From positions 43,107-107,106 of the forward strand of contig JAURLT010000003.1 in the NCBI GenBank assembly GCA_030831085.1: DNA of 64,000 nucleotides. Reading direction: 5' to 3'. This DNA comes from Gammaproteobacteria bacterium (GTDB taxonomy: Bacteria > Pseudomonadota > Gammaproteobacteria > Steroidobacterales > Steroidobacteraceae). Numbering within the stretch: the stretch's first letter is position 1; every line of letters starts with the position of its first letter. Under the pieces are notes generated by a model. The model did not search any database. It was given only the letters and a program-made list of their open reading frames with translations, and was not told where the DNA came from. Both the position numbers and the translations under genes were made by a program. This document shows, piece after piece, positions 52,042 through 62,401 of this stretch.

Positions 52042-54009
52042 ATGATCCGCCGCCTGCTCATCGCGAACCGTGGCGAGATCGCCTGCCGGATCATTCTCAC
52101 CTGTCGCCGGCTGGGCATCCGCTCGATCGCCGTTTACAGCGAGGCAGACCGCGGCGCGCGCCACGTGCGGCTGGCGGACGAGGCCCACCTGATCGGTCCC
52201 GCCTCCGCGGCCGAGTCTTACCTGAATGGCCAGCGCCTCATCGAAGTGGCGCTCGCCAGCAGCGCCGAGGCCATCCACCCGGGCTACGGGTTCCTCTCTG
52301 AGCAGGCGGAATTTGCCGAGGCCTGCAGGGATGCCGGCCTCCTGTTCGTCGGCCCCGCACCCGACACCATCCGCCTCATGGGTCTCAAGCAGGAGGCCAA
52401 GGCACTGGCGTCAAGTGCGGGGGTCGGTGTACTCCCCGGCTACTACGGTGACGACATGTCACCCGGACGTTTGGCGGCGGAGGCAGAGCGCGTTGGATAC
52501 CCGCTGCTGGTCAAGGCGGTCGCCGGCGGCGGCGGCCGCGGGATGCGGGTGGTCCGCGAACCCGCGGCATTGGCCGAGGCGCTGACCGAGGCCGGCCGCG
52601 AGGCGCTTGCCAGCTTCGGCGACGGTCGGGTGATGCTGGAACGCTTCATAGAGCGCCCGAGGCACATTGAAGTCCAGGTGTTCGGTGACGCCCATGGGCA
52701 GGTTATTCACCTCTTCGACCGCGAATGCTCAGTTCAGCGTCGTCACCAGAAGGTGATCGAGGAGGCGCCGGCCCCGGGTCTCTCCCCACAGTTGCGTGCC
52801 GGCCTCGCCGACGCCGCCCTTCGGGTGGCGCGGGCGGCTCATTACATCAACGCCGGTACGGTTGAGTTCATCGTAGAGCCCGATGAACGCTTTCATTTCC
52901 TCGAAATGAATACCAGGCTGCAGGTGGAGCACCCGGTTACCGAACAGGTCACGGGCCTCGACCTGGTCGAGTGGCAGCTACGGGTGGCCGCGGGCGAACC
53001 CCTGCCCCTCGGGCAGGAGGCCGTAACCCTGCGCGGCCACGCGATCGAGGTGCGCCTGTGCAGCGAGGATCCGTCCAGGGGCTTCCTGCCCTCGACCGGC
53101 CGGGTCGAAGATTGGGTCACGCCTCTGGCTGAGTCGGCCTGGCGAGTCGAGTCAGGGGTTGATCGAGGCGATCGGATTACACCCTATTACGACTCGCTGG
53201 TTGCAAAACTGGTGGCCGGCGGTCGCGACCGCCCAGAAGCGCTTGATCGATTGCAGCGCGGACTCGATCGAACCGCGTTGTTCGGCCCGGCCACCAACCT
53301 GTTCCTGCTCCGGCGAATCTGCGCCCATCCGGACTTCAGCACGGTCAAGGTCGACACCACGTGGCTGGATCGCCACCTCGAGAATCTGGCCATTGCACCG
53401 GCGGTGCCGGAGCCCCATTTGCTGCTGGCCCTCGCGGACTGGTGCCTGCCGGAGTACGGCCCCCGCCATCAGGACAGTTCGCCGTGGGCGCTGGGGGATG
53501 GTTGGCGCATTGATGGATCCGGCAAGCTGACGGTGGCTCTGGACGGTGCATCCAGGCTGCGCCTGGCCATTCAACGACGCGGATGCCGGCTGGAGGTGGC
53601 AGCCGAGGGTGTGCGCGCGGAGGGAGAGGTCCGCGAGGGAGACGCGCACCTCCGACAGGTCGCCAGTGAAGGGAAGCAGACTGCCGTCTTCGTCTACGGA
53701 CGCGAGGGGCAGGTTGCGGTGGGCGGCCTTTCCGGCGGGCAGTGGCGGCTGACTTCGCCCTGGCCCTTGCCCACCGGCACTGCCGAGGCGGAGCGCAATC
53801 CAACCTCACCCCTGCCCGGGCGGGTCGTGGCGGTGCAGGTACAGGAAGGCGACGCGGTCGCCGCTGGTCAGGGGCTGGCGGTCGTGGAAGGCATGAAAAT
53901 CCAGCACACTGTCAGAGCCGGGCTCGCCGGCCTGGTCACCCGGTCCCACGTCGCGGCAGGCGATGCGGTGGAGGCAGAGCAGGTTCTGTTCGAGATCACC
54001 CCCGCCTGA
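52042..54009 (+). CDS. liuD: Methylcrotonyl-CoA carboxylase biotin (alpha) subunit
   Basis: 655 residues: biotin carboxylase domain (MIRRLLIANRGEIACRII, AVAGGGGRGMRVVRE, ECSVQRRHQKVIEEAP, EMNTRLQVEHPVTE), a linker domain and a C-terminal biotinyl domain with VVEGMKIQH, where Lys619 is the biotin site. The usual motif is (E)AMKM; here it is EGMKI. ATG at 52042. Confidence 0.94.
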   Translation: MIRRLLIANRGEIACRIILTCRRLGIRSIAVYSEADRGARHVRLADEAHLIGPASAAESYLNGQRLIEVALASSAEAIHPGYGFLSEQAEFAEACRDAGLLFVGPAPDTIRLMGLKQEAKALASSAGVGVLPGYYGDDMSPGRLAAEAERVGYPLLVKAVAGGGGRGMRVVREPAALAEALTEAGREALASFGDGRVMLERFIERPRHIEVQVFGDAHGQVIHLFDRECSVQRRHQKVIEEAPAPGLSPQLRAGLADAALRVARAAHYINAGTVEFIVEPDERFHFLEMNTRLQVEHPVTEQVTGLDLVEWQLRVAAGEPLPLGQEAVTLRGHAIEVRLCSEDPSRGFLPSTGRVEDWVTPLAESAWRVESGVDRGDRITPYYDSLVAKLVAGGRDRPEALDRLQRGLDRTALFGPATNLFLLRRICAHPDFSTVKVDTTWLDRHLENLAIAPAVPEPHLLLALADWCLPEYGPRHQDSSPWALGDGWRIDGSGKLTVALDGASRLRLAIQRRGCRLEVAAEGVRAEGEVREGDAHLRQVASEGKQTAVFVYGREGQVAVGGLSGGQWRLTSPWPLPTGTAEAERNPTSPLPGRVVAVQVQEGDAVAAGQGLAVVEGMKIQHTVRAGLAGLVTRSHVAAGDAVEAEQVLFEITPA

Positions 54010-54105
54010 GTCAGTTGTGTTGCGCTGCAATAAGCGCTACCTTTCGGCGCCGTCTGGCGCTTGGTCGGGCGGCACTCATCCACTGACAGAGGGATCCCGA
54101 CTGCC

Positions 54106-54867
54106 ATGAATCTCGAGAAAAAAGTGGTCGCCATCACGGGCGGCGGGCGCGGCCTGGGCCGCGCAACGGCGCTGGCCTTTGCCGCCCGGGGAAGTGACAT
54201 CGCCCTGCTGGACCTCAACGCCGCAGACCTCGATGAAACGCGGAAGCTGGTGGAGGCCCACGGGGTGCGTGCTTACACTCACGTGACCAACGTCGCCCAG
54301 GAAGCCGAGGTAACCGCAGCACTCGATGGCGTGATTACCACGCTCGGCCAACTCGACGTGTTGGTCAACAACGCCGGCATCACCCGCGACGCCATGCTGA
54401 TCAAGGTCAAGGACGGCGAGGTGGTCGGCAAGATGTCGATCGAGCAGTGGAACGCGGTCATCGGTGTCAACCTGACCGGGGTGTTCCTGTGTGGGCGCGA
54501 GGCGGCGGAGCGCATGATCCGCGCCGGCAAGGGCGGCGTGATCATCAACATCAGTTCAATCTCGGCCGACGGCAACCTTGGGCAGACCAACTACTCTGCC
54601 GCCAAGGCGGGCGTGGCCTCCATGACCGTGGTCTGGGCCAAGGAACTGGCCCGTTACGGAATTCGCTGCGGGGCCATTGCGCCGGGCTTCTGCGCCACGG
54701 ACATCCTCTCGGCCATGAAGCCAGAGGTACTGGAAAAGGTGGTGGCCCCGGTTCCCCTCAAGCGTCTTGGCGAGCCGGCGGAAATCGCTCACACTGCCCT
54801 GTACATCGCCGAAAACGACTTCTTCACCGGTCGGATGATCTACTGCGACGGCGGCATGAGGTTCTAA
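54106..54867 (+). CDS. SDR-family oxidoreductase (FabG-like)
   Basis: 253 residues. Cofactor motif TGGGRGLGR (about 10-18), NNAG, active Ser in INISSIS and YSAAK (Tyr/Lys). FabG-like 3-hydroxyacyl-CoA dehydrogenases/reductases share this. It lies 96 bases after liuD on the same strand, so may be a short-chain acyl-CoA enzyme linked to leucine or isoleucine catabolism; substrate unproven. Confidence 0.88.
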   Translation: MNLEKKVVAITGGGRGLGRATALAFAARGSDIALLDLNAADLDETRKLVEAHGVRAYTHVTNVAQEAEVTAALDGVITTLGQLDVLVNNAGITRDAMLIKVKDGEVVGKMSIEQWNAVIGVNLTGVFLCGREAAERMIRAGKGGVIINISSISADGNLGQTNYSAAKAGVASMTVVWAKELARYGIRCGAIAPGFCATDILSAMKPEVLEKVVAPVPLKRLGEPAEIAHTALYIAENDFFTGRMIYCDGGMRF

Positions 54868-56291
54868 TGAAAAGACTGTCCCTTCTGATCGCATCCTGTC
54901 TGCTAACGGCCTGCGCCAGCACGGGCGGCCCCGCAACGCCCACTGGCGTGGCGACCGAACCCGCGGGCGGGGCCCCGGCGCCGAGCGGGCTTTCAATCCC
55001 GGTGGAGTATTACCGTCTGGACAATGGCCTTCGGGTGGTGCTGTCAAGGGATACCAGCATCCCCACCGTGACGGTGGGGGTGTATTACCACATCGGCTTT
55101 CGCATCGAGCCTAGGGACCGGACCGGCTTCGCACACCTGTTCGAGCACATGATGTTCCAGGGCTCGGCCAACCTCGGCAAGATGGAATTCATCCGCCTGG
55201 TTCAGGGTAACGGCGGGGTGTTGAACGGCTCGACCCGCTTCGACTACACCAACTACTACCAGATTGTGCCGGCGCACACTTTGGAGACCATCCTGTGGGC
55301 GGAAGCCGATCGCATGCGCGGCCTCGACATCACCCAGGACAACCTCACCAACCAGCAGGGCGTGGTCAAGAACGAGGTCAAGGTGAACGTGCTGAACCGC
55401 CCCTATGGCGGCTTTCCGTGGCTGACCCTGCCTCAGTACGCCAACACCAACTGGTACAACGCCCACAACTTCTACGGCGACCTCGAGGATCTCGACGCGG
55501 CCACGCTGGAAGACGTGCAGTCCTTCTTCGACACCTATTACACGCCGTCCAATGCGGTGCTGGTGCTGGCCGGTGACTTCGAGACGGACGCTGCGCGAGG
55601 CTGGATCGAGCGCTACTTCGGCAGCATTCCCGGCCGTGACCCGGTGGCCCTGCCGGACATCAGCGAGCCGCGTCAGGAGGAGCAGAAGCGGCATGCCTAC
55701 CCGGATGCCCTGGCGCCGCGTCCAGGCCTGGCCATCGGCTGGCACGTGCCGGAGCGCGGGACGGACGAACATTTCGCCTTTGGCTTGCTGGACCAGATCC
55801 TGCTGCAGGGCGAGGACAGCGCGCTGTGGCAGCGGCTGGTCCAGCAGCGGGGCTACAGCGACTCGGTGGGTGGCGGCATCAACCTGCTGGGTAACATGTT
55901 CAACTACGACGGCCCCATGCTCTGGTCGGTGTCCCTGATCCATGACAATGCAGTGCCAGCGGACGACATCATCGCCGACATCGATGCCGAGATCGCCCAA
56001 CTGGCGGAATCGCCACCGTCGCAGGAAGTGCTGGATCGCGCCCTGACCAAGCTGCGCGCGGACCTTTACGGAGTGGCCGGTTCCAGCACCCGCTTCGGCC
56101 TGGTGGACCTGCTGGCCAGCTTCGCCCTGTTCGATGACGACCCCGCACAGGTCAACTCGCTGGAGTCGCGCTTTCGGGCGGTGCCTCCGGAGTTGATTTC
56201 CAAGGTAGCCCGTGAATACCTGAGGCCGGGCAACCGGACCATCCTCGAGTTGCAGCCGGCGGCCGAATCCGCCGAGGGAGAGCAGCCATGA
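54867..56291 (+). CDS. M16-family zinc peptidase, catalytic partner
   Basis: 474 residues, lipoprotein signal (LLIASCLLTAC). The zinc motif HLFEH (HxxEH) near residue 92 and a distal Glu in the NEVKVN region make this the active subunit. Its ATG overlaps the SDR stop by 1 base. Resembles pitrilysin-type PqqL-like proteases of the envelope. Confidence 0.92.
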   Translation: MKRLSLLIASCLLTACASTGGPATPTGVATEPAGGAPAPSGLSIPVEYYRLDNGLRVVLSRDTSIPTVTVGVYYHIGFRIEPRDRTGFAHLFEHMMFQGSANLGKMEFIRLVQGNGGVLNGSTRFDYTNYYQIVPAHTLETILWAEADRMRGLDITQDNLTNQQGVVKNEVKVNVLNRPYGGFPWLTLPQYANTNWYNAHNFYGDLEDLDAATLEDVQSFFDTYYTPSNAVLVLAGDFETDAARGWIERYFGSIPGRDPVALPDISEPRQEEQKRHAYPDALAPRPGLAIGWHVPERGTDEHFAFGLLDQILLQGEDSALWQRLVQQRGYSDSVGGGINLLGNMFNYDGPMLWSVSLIHDNAVPADDIIADIDAEIAQLAESPPSQEVLDRALTKLRADLYGVAGSSTRFGLVDLLASFALFDDDPAQVNSLESRFRAVPPELISKVAREYLRPGNRTILELQPAAESAEGEQP

Positions 56292-57661
56292 CCCGCCTGC
56301 TGTCAGTCCTGACGTTCGCCTGCCTGTTGTGCCCGCTCTCGGCAACCTCACGCGAGGCGCCCCCGCAACCCGGCACGCCGAAACCCTTCGAGCTGCCGGA
56401 GAAGGACACCATCGCGCTGGACAACGGCTTGCGGATCACCTTCCTCGAATACGGCAGCGTGCCGCTCGTAACCCTGCAAGCGGTCATTCGCACCGGGGCG
56501 ATCGACGACGGCGGTCAGACCTGGATCGACGACCTGGTGGCTGACATGCTGAAGGAAGGCACCACTGGTCGCAGCGCCGAGGCGATTGCCCGCGAGGCCG
56601 CCGACATGGGCGGCAGCGTCTCTACTGGCTCCGGTGCCGAGCAGAGCGTCGTCGACGTCTCGGTGCTGTCGGAAAACGCCGTGGAGGCAGCGGCTTTACT
56701 GGCCGACGTGCTCAGGAATCCAGCTTTCCCCGCCAGCGAGTTACCCAGGCTGGTGGCCAACTACGAGCGCAACCTGAGCGTCGCCCGACGCCAGCCCGGC
56801 AGCCTGGCTGCCGAGGCGATGGCGAAGATGGTCTACGGCGCTCATCCCTTTGGCCGCAGCTTCCCCGAGGACGGGCAGCTTGCCAGCTATACAATTGACG
56901 ACCTGCAGGCTTTCTACGAGGCCCAGTACGGGGCAGCCAGGACCCACGTGTTCGTGGCCGGCCGCTTCGACCGGCCAGCGCTGCAGGCGGCGCTGATCGA
57001 GGCGCTGGCCGACTGGCGGACCGGTTCCGCACCGACCGACCTGCCGCCTTCGGTCAGCGAGACTCGACAGCTGGAGTTCGTGGCCCGTCCTGCTGCACCG
57101 CAGTCGTCACTGCGCATGGCGGTCCGCGGCCCCAGTCCCGGGCACCCTGACTGGATCGCGGCCAGTGTGATGAACTCGTTGCTGGGCGGGTCCTTCGCCT
57201 CCCGCATCACCACCAACATCCGTGAGGACAAGGGCTACACCTACTCCCCGAACTCCTCGTTCCAGGCCTTTCGCGAATCCGGCCTGTGGTTGATGTCTGC
57301 CGACGTCACGACCGAGCACACCGCGGACTCGCTACGGGAAATATATTCCGAGATTGATCGCCTGCAGCGAGAGGCGCCGAGCACCGAAGAGCTCGACGCC
57401 ATCAAGAACTACCGGGCCGGAATCTTCGTGGTACAGAATTCCTCACCCGATGGCGTGCTCCGCCAGTTGGCCTTCATGGACCTTCACGGGCTGCCCGACA
57501 GCTACCTTGCAGACCTCGTGCGCGAGACCTACGCGGTCACGCCGCAGCAGGTCAGCGAGATGGCTGCACGCTGGATCGCTCCGGAACGCATGTCGGTGGT
57601 GGTGGTCGGCGACCTCGAGCAGGTCGAGGCGTCGGTGCGAGACCTGCCCCAGCTGAAGTAA
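56288..57661 (+). CDS. M16-family peptidase, non-catalytic partner
   Basis: 457 residues with signal MTRLLSVLTFACLLCPLSA. M16 fold present (DNGLRITFLEYGSVPLVTLQAVIRTGAIDDG), but the HxxEH position reads WIDDLVADML, so no zinc site. Overlaps the catalytic partner by 4 bases; together they match the two-gene M16 pairs that form heterodimers. Confidence 0.9.
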   Translation: MTRLLSVLTFACLLCPLSATSREAPPQPGTPKPFELPEKDTIALDNGLRITFLEYGSVPLVTLQAVIRTGAIDDGGQTWIDDLVADMLKEGTTGRSAEAIAREAADMGGSVSTGSGAEQSVVDVSVLSENAVEAAALLADVLRNPAFPASELPRLVANYERNLSVARRQPGSLAAEAMAKMVYGAHPFGRSFPEDGQLASYTIDDLQAFYEAQYGAARTHVFVAGRFDRPALQAALIEALADWRTGSAPTDLPPSVSETRQLEFVARPAAPQSSLRMAVRGPSPGHPDWIAASVMNSLLGGSFASRITTNIREDKGYTYSPNSSFQAFRESGLWLMSADVTTEHTADSLREIYSEIDRLQREAPSTEELDAIKNYRAGIFVVQNSSPDGVLRQLAFMDLHGLPDSYLADLVRETYAVTPQQVSEMAARWIAPERMSVVVVGDLEQVEASVRDLPQLK

Positions 57662-57669
57662 GCCGGTAC

Positions 57670-59325
57670 CTACATGGAGGCGTAGTTCGGACCGCCTCCG
57701 CCCTCCGGCGTCACCCAGTGGATGTTCTGCCGCGGGTCCTTGATGTCGCAGGTCTTGCAGTGCACGCAGTTCTGCGCGTTGATCTGCAGGCGCTGCCCAC
57801 CGGCCTCGTCCGGCACATACTCGTAGACCCCGGCCGGGCAATAGCGCGCCTCGGGGCCCTCGTAGAGGGCGAGGTTGTGCGTGACCGGCACTGAGGCATC
57901 GCGCAGCCGCAAGTGGACCGGCTGGTCTTCCTCGTGGTTGGTGCTGGACAGGAAAACCGAGGAGAGCCGATCAAAGGTCAGCACGCCATCGGCTCGGGGA
58001 TAGTTAAAGCGCGGCATCTCAGCCGCCGGGCGGAGCGTCTCGTGGTCTGCCCGCCGATGACGCAGCGTCCAGCCGACCAGCTTGCCGAGCCCGAGGTCGT
58101 TCAGCCACATATGCAGACCCCCGTGCACGGTGCCGGCCAGCATGCCCCACTTGAGTCCGGGCTTCACGTTGCGGACCTTGTGCAGGTCGCGATAGACCCA
58201 TGACTCGCGGAAGGCTTGCGGATAGGCAGACAGGGTATCCCGCGAGCGCCCCTCGCCCAGGGCGTCTACGGCGGCCTCCGCGGCCAGCATCCCGGTCTTC
58301 ATGGCGTTGTGCGAGCCCTTGATGCGCGGCAGGTTGACGAAACCGGCGCTGCAACCCACCAGCGCACCACCCGGGAAGGCCAGCTGCGGGATCGACTGCA
58401 GCCCCCCTTCGTTGATCGCCCGCGCGCCGTAGGCCAGCCGCTTGCCACCAGCGAAGGTGTCGCGGACGGCCGGATGGGTCTTGAAGCGCTGGAACTCCTC
58501 AAAGGGCGAAAGGTGCGGATTCTGGTAGCCGAGGTGCACCACGAAGCCCACCGAGACGAGGTTGTCGCCAAAGTGGTAGACGAACGATCCCCCGCCGGTA
58601 CTGGCATCCAGGGGCCAGCCCTGACTGTGCATGACCAGGCCCGGACGGTGGCGCGAGGGATCGACCTCCCACAGTTCCTTGAGGCCAATACCGTACACCT
58701 GAGGGTCCACGCCCTTACGGAGATCGAAGTGCTGCATCAGCTGCTGCGACAGTGAACCACGGCAGCCCTCGGCAAACAGCGTGTAGCGTGCGTGCAGCTC
58801 CATGCCCGGCTGGAAACTGTCCTTGGGCTGCCCGTCACGGCCCATGCCCATGTCACCGGTCGCCACGCCCTTGACCGCTCCGGACTCGTCGAACAGGACT
58901 TCTGCTGCGGCAAAACCGGGATAGATCTCCACGCCCAGCTCCTCGGCGCGCTGGGCGAGCCAGCGGGTCAGCTTGCCGAGACTGGCGATGTACATGCCAT
59001 GGTTGTTCATCAGCGGTGGCAGGGTCCAGTTGGGGATTCTCCAGGAGGACCGCTCACCGAGGACCATGAACCGGTCCTCGGTCACCGGCGTCTCCAGCGG
59101 GGCGCCCTCGGCCTGCCAGTCCGGGAACAGCTCGCTGAGGGCGATCGGGTCGATGACCGCGCCCGACAGGATGTGGGCGCCCACCTCAGAGCCCTTTTCG
59201 ATGACGCAGACGCTCAATTCGCGGCCCTGCTCGGTCGCCAGCTGCCTCGCCCGTATCGCGGCTGCCAACCCCGAAGGGCCCGCGCCCACGATAACCAGGT
59301 CGAACTCCATCGCCTCCCGTTCCAT
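57670..59325 (-). CDS. etfD: Electron transfer flavoprotein-ubiquinone oxidoreductase
   Basis: Passes ETF electrons from acyl-CoA dehydrogenases to quinone. 551 residues: FAD-binding LVIVGAGPSGLAAAIRA, central ETF-QO region, and C-terminal 4Fe-4S ligands YCPAGVYEYV and NCVHCKTCDIKD. MEREAMEFDL: the start at 59325 is preferred, with 59310 possible. Divergent to aacS by 42 bases. Confidence 0.95.
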   Translation of the reverse strand: MEREAMEFDLVIVGAGPSGLAAAIRARQLATEQGRELSVCVIEKGSEVGAHILSGAVIDPIALSELFPDWQAEGAPLETPVTEDRFMVLGERSSWRIPNWTLPPLMNNHGMYIASLGKLTRWLAQRAEELGVEIYPGFAAAEVLFDESGAVKGVATGDMGMGRDGQPKDSFQPGMELHARYTLFAEGCRGSLSQQLMQHFDLRKGVDPQVYGIGLKELWEVDPSRHRPGLVMHSQGWPLDASTGGGSFVYHFGDNLVSVGFVVHLGYQNPHLSPFEEFQRFKTHPAVRDTFAGGKRLAYGARAINEGGLQSIPQLAFPGGALVGCSAGFVNLPRIKGSHNAMKTGMLAAEAAVDALGEGRSRDTLSAYPQAFRESWVYRDLHKVRNVKPGLKWGMLAGTVHGGLHMWLNDLGLGKLVGWTLRHRRADHETLRPAAEMPRFNYPRADGVLTFDRLSSVFLSSTNHEEDQPVHLRLRDASVPVTHNLALYEGPEARYCPAGVYEYVPDEAGGQRLQINAQNCVHCKTCDIKDPRQNIHWVTPEGGGGPNYASM

Positions 59326-59356
59326 TCCCGTGTCCCGTATTGGCTGCTGATGGCAT

Positions 59357-59363
59357 CATTGTA
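59357..59363. promoter_or_regulatory. Overlapping antiparallel -10 elements, etfD/aacS
   Basis: CATTGTA reads TACAAT (59363-59358) on the minus strand toward etfD and CATTGT (59357-59362) on the plus strand toward aacS. The aacS ATG is 5 bases later (59368), which would make its leader very short. No -35 was convincing. Confidence 0.4.
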
Positions 59364-59367
59364 GCGA

Positions 59368-61311
59368 ATGAACACCAATGACCCCATCTGGCGCCCTACC
59401 CCGCTGCGCATCGCCGATGCCAACCTGACCCGCTACCTCGATCACCGAAGCAGCCGCGGCCATCCGGTCAGCGACTATGCTGCCCTGTGGCAGTGGTCCG
59501 TGGACGATCCTGAGGCCTTCTGGCGCGACTGGCTGGAATATTCCGGCGTCGTTTACGAGGGCGACCTCAGGCCGGTATTGGTCGACCGGGAACGCATGCC
59601 AGGCGCTCGCTGGTTTCCCTCCCTCAGGCTGAACTACGCGGAAAACCTGCTGCGCCGCTGTGGCCCGGAGGCGGCTCTGGTGTTCTGCAACGAGGCCGGC
59701 GAAAGGCGGGAGGTGTCCTGGGACGACTTGCGCGCAGAGGTTGGCCGGGTGGCTGCCGGACTCAGGGCTACGGGGTTGGTACCCGGCGACGTCGTGGCCG
59801 GTTTCATGCCCAACCTGCCGGAAACCCTCATCGCCATGCTGGCTACCGCCAGCATCGGTGCCACCTGGACCTCCTGCTCGCCGGACTTCGGCCTGCAGGG
59901 CGTGCTCGATCGCTTCGGCCAGGTGCACCCGAAGGTGCTGTTCACCGCGGACGGCTACCTCTACGGGGGCAAGCGCCACGATTCCCTCGGCAAGGCCGCC
60001 GCAATCGCCGCACAGGTCGAATCGATCAGGCAGGTGGTGGTGGTCAGCTATGCAGGCAGTGATTCACCCCCGCCACCGCTGAGCGCAAGCTGGGACTCCT
60101 ACGGCGTCCCGGGTGCGGAACCTGAGTACCTCAGGCTGGCCTTCGACCATCCGCTGTTCGTGATGTATTCATCGGGGACCACCGGCGTGCCCAAGTGCAT
60201 CGTGCACGGCGCGGGCGGCACCCTGCTGCAGCACCTCAAGGAACATCAGCTGCACTGCGACGTGAAGCCTGCTGACCGTTTGTTCTTCTTCACCACCTGT
60301 GGCTGGATGATGTGGAACTGGCTGGCCGGCGCGCTCGGCTCAGGTGCCACCCTGGTGCTTTACGAAGGCTCACCCTTCCATCCCGGGCCGGAGGTGCTCT
60401 GGGAGATGACAAGGGCCGAAGGTGTGACCTTGTTCGGCACCAGCCCCCGCTATCTCTCAGCGCTCGAGAAGGCCGGTTACCGCCCCACCGAACATGGCCC
60501 CCTCGCCCGCTTGCGCACGCTGTTCTCCACCGGCTCACCGCTCGCGCCGGAACAGTACGATTTCGTGCGCGATGCCATCGGCCACGAAGTCCAGCTGGCT
60601 TCCATCACCGGTGGCACCGACATCATCAGCTGCTTCGCGCTGGGCAATCCGCTGCTACCCGTCTATCGGGGCGAGATCCAGTGCCGCGGTCTCGGCATGC
60701 GGGTGGAAGTCTGGAACGATGCCGGCCAATCGGTGGTCGGGGAACAGGGCGAACTCGTGTGCACCTTTCCCTTCCCGTCGATGCCGGTCGGATTCTGGAA
60801 CGATCCCGATGACAACCGTTATCGAGCTGCCTACTTCGAGCGCTTTACGGGCATCTGGCATCACGGCGACTATGCAGTGCTCACGCCGCGCGGAGGGCTG
60901 GTGGTGCTGGGTCGCTCCGATGCGGTTCTAAACCCGGGTGGGGTACGGATCGGCACCGCGGAGATCTATCGGCAGGTGGAGCAACTGCCCGAGGTGCTGG
61001 AGAGCGTGGTCATCGGCCAGCAATGGGACGGCGACGTGCGGGTCGTGCTGTTCGTGCGCCTGCGCGAGGGGCTGGCGCTCGACGACGCGCTGACCTCGCG
61101 TATCCGCGAGGGGATTCGCCGCAATACGACGCCGCGACACGTCCCGGCCCGTGTCCTGCAGGTTGCCGACGTGCCGCGCACCCGCAGCGGCAAGGTAGTG
61201 GAAATCGCCGTGCGTGACGCCGTACACGGCAGGCCGGTTCGCAACACCGAGGCGCTGGCCAATCCGGAGGCGCTCGAATACTTCCGGGATCGCCCGGAGC
61301 TGCAGACCTGA
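59368..61311 (+). CDS. aacS: Acetoacetyl-CoA synthetase
   Basis: Makes acetoacetyl-CoA from acetoacetate, CoA and ATP. 647 residues of an ANL enzyme: [25 protein letters not shown], the P-loop [24 protein letters not shown] and the C-terminal Lys in [13 protein letters not shown]. Length and the N-terminal WRP/YxxL layout match AacS, not acetyl-CoA synthetase. Confidence 0.94.
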   Translation: MNTNDPIWRPTPLRIADANLTRYLDHRSSRGHPVSDYAALWQWSVDDPEAFWRDWLEYSGVVYEGDLRPVLVDRERMPGARWFPSLRLNYAENLLRRCGPEAALVFCNEAGERREVSWDDLRAEVGRVAAGLRATGLVPGDVVAGFMPNLPETLIAMLATASIGATWTSCSPDFGLQGVLDRFGQVHPKVLFTADGYLYGGKRHDSLGKAAAIAAQVESIRQVVVVSYAGSDSPPPPLSASWDSYGVPGAEPEYLRLAFDHPLFVMYSSGTTGVPKCIVHGAGGTLLQHLKEHQLHCDVKPADRLFFFTTCGWMMWNWLAGALGSGATLVLYEGSPFHPGPEVLWEMTRAEGVTLFGTSPRYLSALEKAGYRPTEHGPLARLRTLFSTGSPLAPEQYDFVRDAIGHEVQLASITGGTDIISCFALGNPLLPVYRGEIQCRGLGMRVEVWNDAGQSVVGEQGELVCTFPFPSMPVGFWNDPDDNRYRAAYFERFTGIWHHGDYAVLTPRGGLVVLGRSDAVLNPGGVRIGTAEIYRQVEQLPEVLESVVIGQQWDGDVRVVLFVRLREGLALDDALTSRIREGIRRNTTPRHVPARVLQVADVPRTRSGKVVEIAVRDAVHGRPVRNTEALANPEALEYFRDRPELQT

Positions 61312-62393
61312 GTACGCTGTCCGCAGCCTATGCGCAGGCCTTGGCGGCGCGGGGGTTCGCCCCCGATGCGGCGCAGTCGGCGGCAGTGCAGGCCATGGAC
61401 CGGCTGGCCACCGAGATTGCCAGGCGGGCACGCCGGCGCGAGGGCTGGCTTGCCCGACTGTTCGCCACCGACCCAGGCCAGCCGGGCGGGCTGTACCTGT
61501 GGGGCCCGGTCGGCACGGGCAAGACTTTCCTGATGGACTTGCTTGCCAGTCAACTCGGCGAGGCCGCTCGCCGGCGCCACTTCCACCGCTTCATGCAAGA
61601 GGTGCACGAACGCCTGGCGGGCTTGCGACACCGACCGGATCCGCTGGCGGAGGTCGCGGCCAGCCTCGCCGCCGAAGCGCCGGTGTTCTGCCTCGACGAA
61701 CTGGCCATCCACGACATCGCCGATGCCATGCTGCTCGCGGGTCTGCTCGGCGGGCTCCTTGATCGGGGGGTGGCCTTGGTGATCACCTCGAACCTGCCTC
61801 CTGATCGACTCTATGAGGGTGGCCTGCAACGGCAGCGCTTCCTGCCGGCTATCGAGTTGATCGAGCAACGCCTGACGGTGATCGAGGTCGATGGCGGCAC
61901 CGACTACCGACTGAGGACGCTGGAGCAGGCCCCTTTGTACTTCGACAGCGCAGATCCCGCCTCGGAGCAGGCGCTCGCCGAACGCTTCGCGGCAATAGCC
62001 GGGCAAGTTCCGGGCCAGGTGGAAACGCTATCGCTGCAGGGCCGCGAGGTGTCCGTCCGTCGCGCCGCCGCGGGCGTGGCCTGGTTTGATTTCGAGGCTC
62101 TCTGTGGCGGGCCCCGGGGCCAGGCCGACTACACCGAGTTGTCCCGCACCCACCATACCGTCCTGCTTTCCAACGTCCCGGTCCTCACCGCCATGCAAGA
62201 TGACGCAGCGCGGCGCTTCATCCACTTGGTGGACGAGTTCTACGATCGCGGGGTTAAGCTGGTGTTGTCGGCCGCGGCTCCGCCCGAGTGGCTGTATCGT
62301 GGCGAGCGACTGACCCATGACTTCCTGCGCACCTCCAGCCGACTGACCGAGATGCGCTCGCACAGTTACCTGGCCCGCGCGCACCAGCCCTGA
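61308..62393 (+). CDS. zapE: Cell division ATPase ZapE (AFG1-like), probable CTG start
   Basis: AAA-type ATPase linked to FtsZ ring constriction. Walker A LWGPVGTGKTFLMDLL, Walker B FCLDELAIHDIADA and a C-terminal ISSNR-like end HTVLLSNVPVLT. The conserved N-terminus (YxxLxxRGFAPDAAQ) begins before the first TTG at 61341, and the only start-like codon in frame there is CTG at 61308, overlapping the aacS stop (CTGA). CGGAG lies 8 bases before it. 361 residues from that codon, 350 from TTG. Confidence 0.85.
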   Translation: MSTLSAAYAQALAARGFAPDAAQSAAVQAMDRLATEIARRARRREGWLARLFATDPGQPGGLYLWGPVGTGKTFLMDLLASQLGEAARRRHFHRFMQEVHERLAGLRHRPDPLAEVAASLAAEAPVFCLDELAIHDIADAMLLAGLLGGLLDRGVALVITSNLPPDRLYEGGLQRQRFLPAIELIEQRLTVIEVDGGTDYRLRTLEQAPLYFDSADPASEQALAERFAAIAGQVPGQVETLSLQGREVSVRRAAAGVAWFDFEALCGGPRGQADYTELSRTHHTVLLSNVPVLTAMQDDAARRFIHLVDEFYDRGVKLVLSAAAPPEWLYRGERLTHDFLRTSSRLTEMRSHSYLARAHQP

Positions 62394-62401
62394 GGCTGCC
62401 C

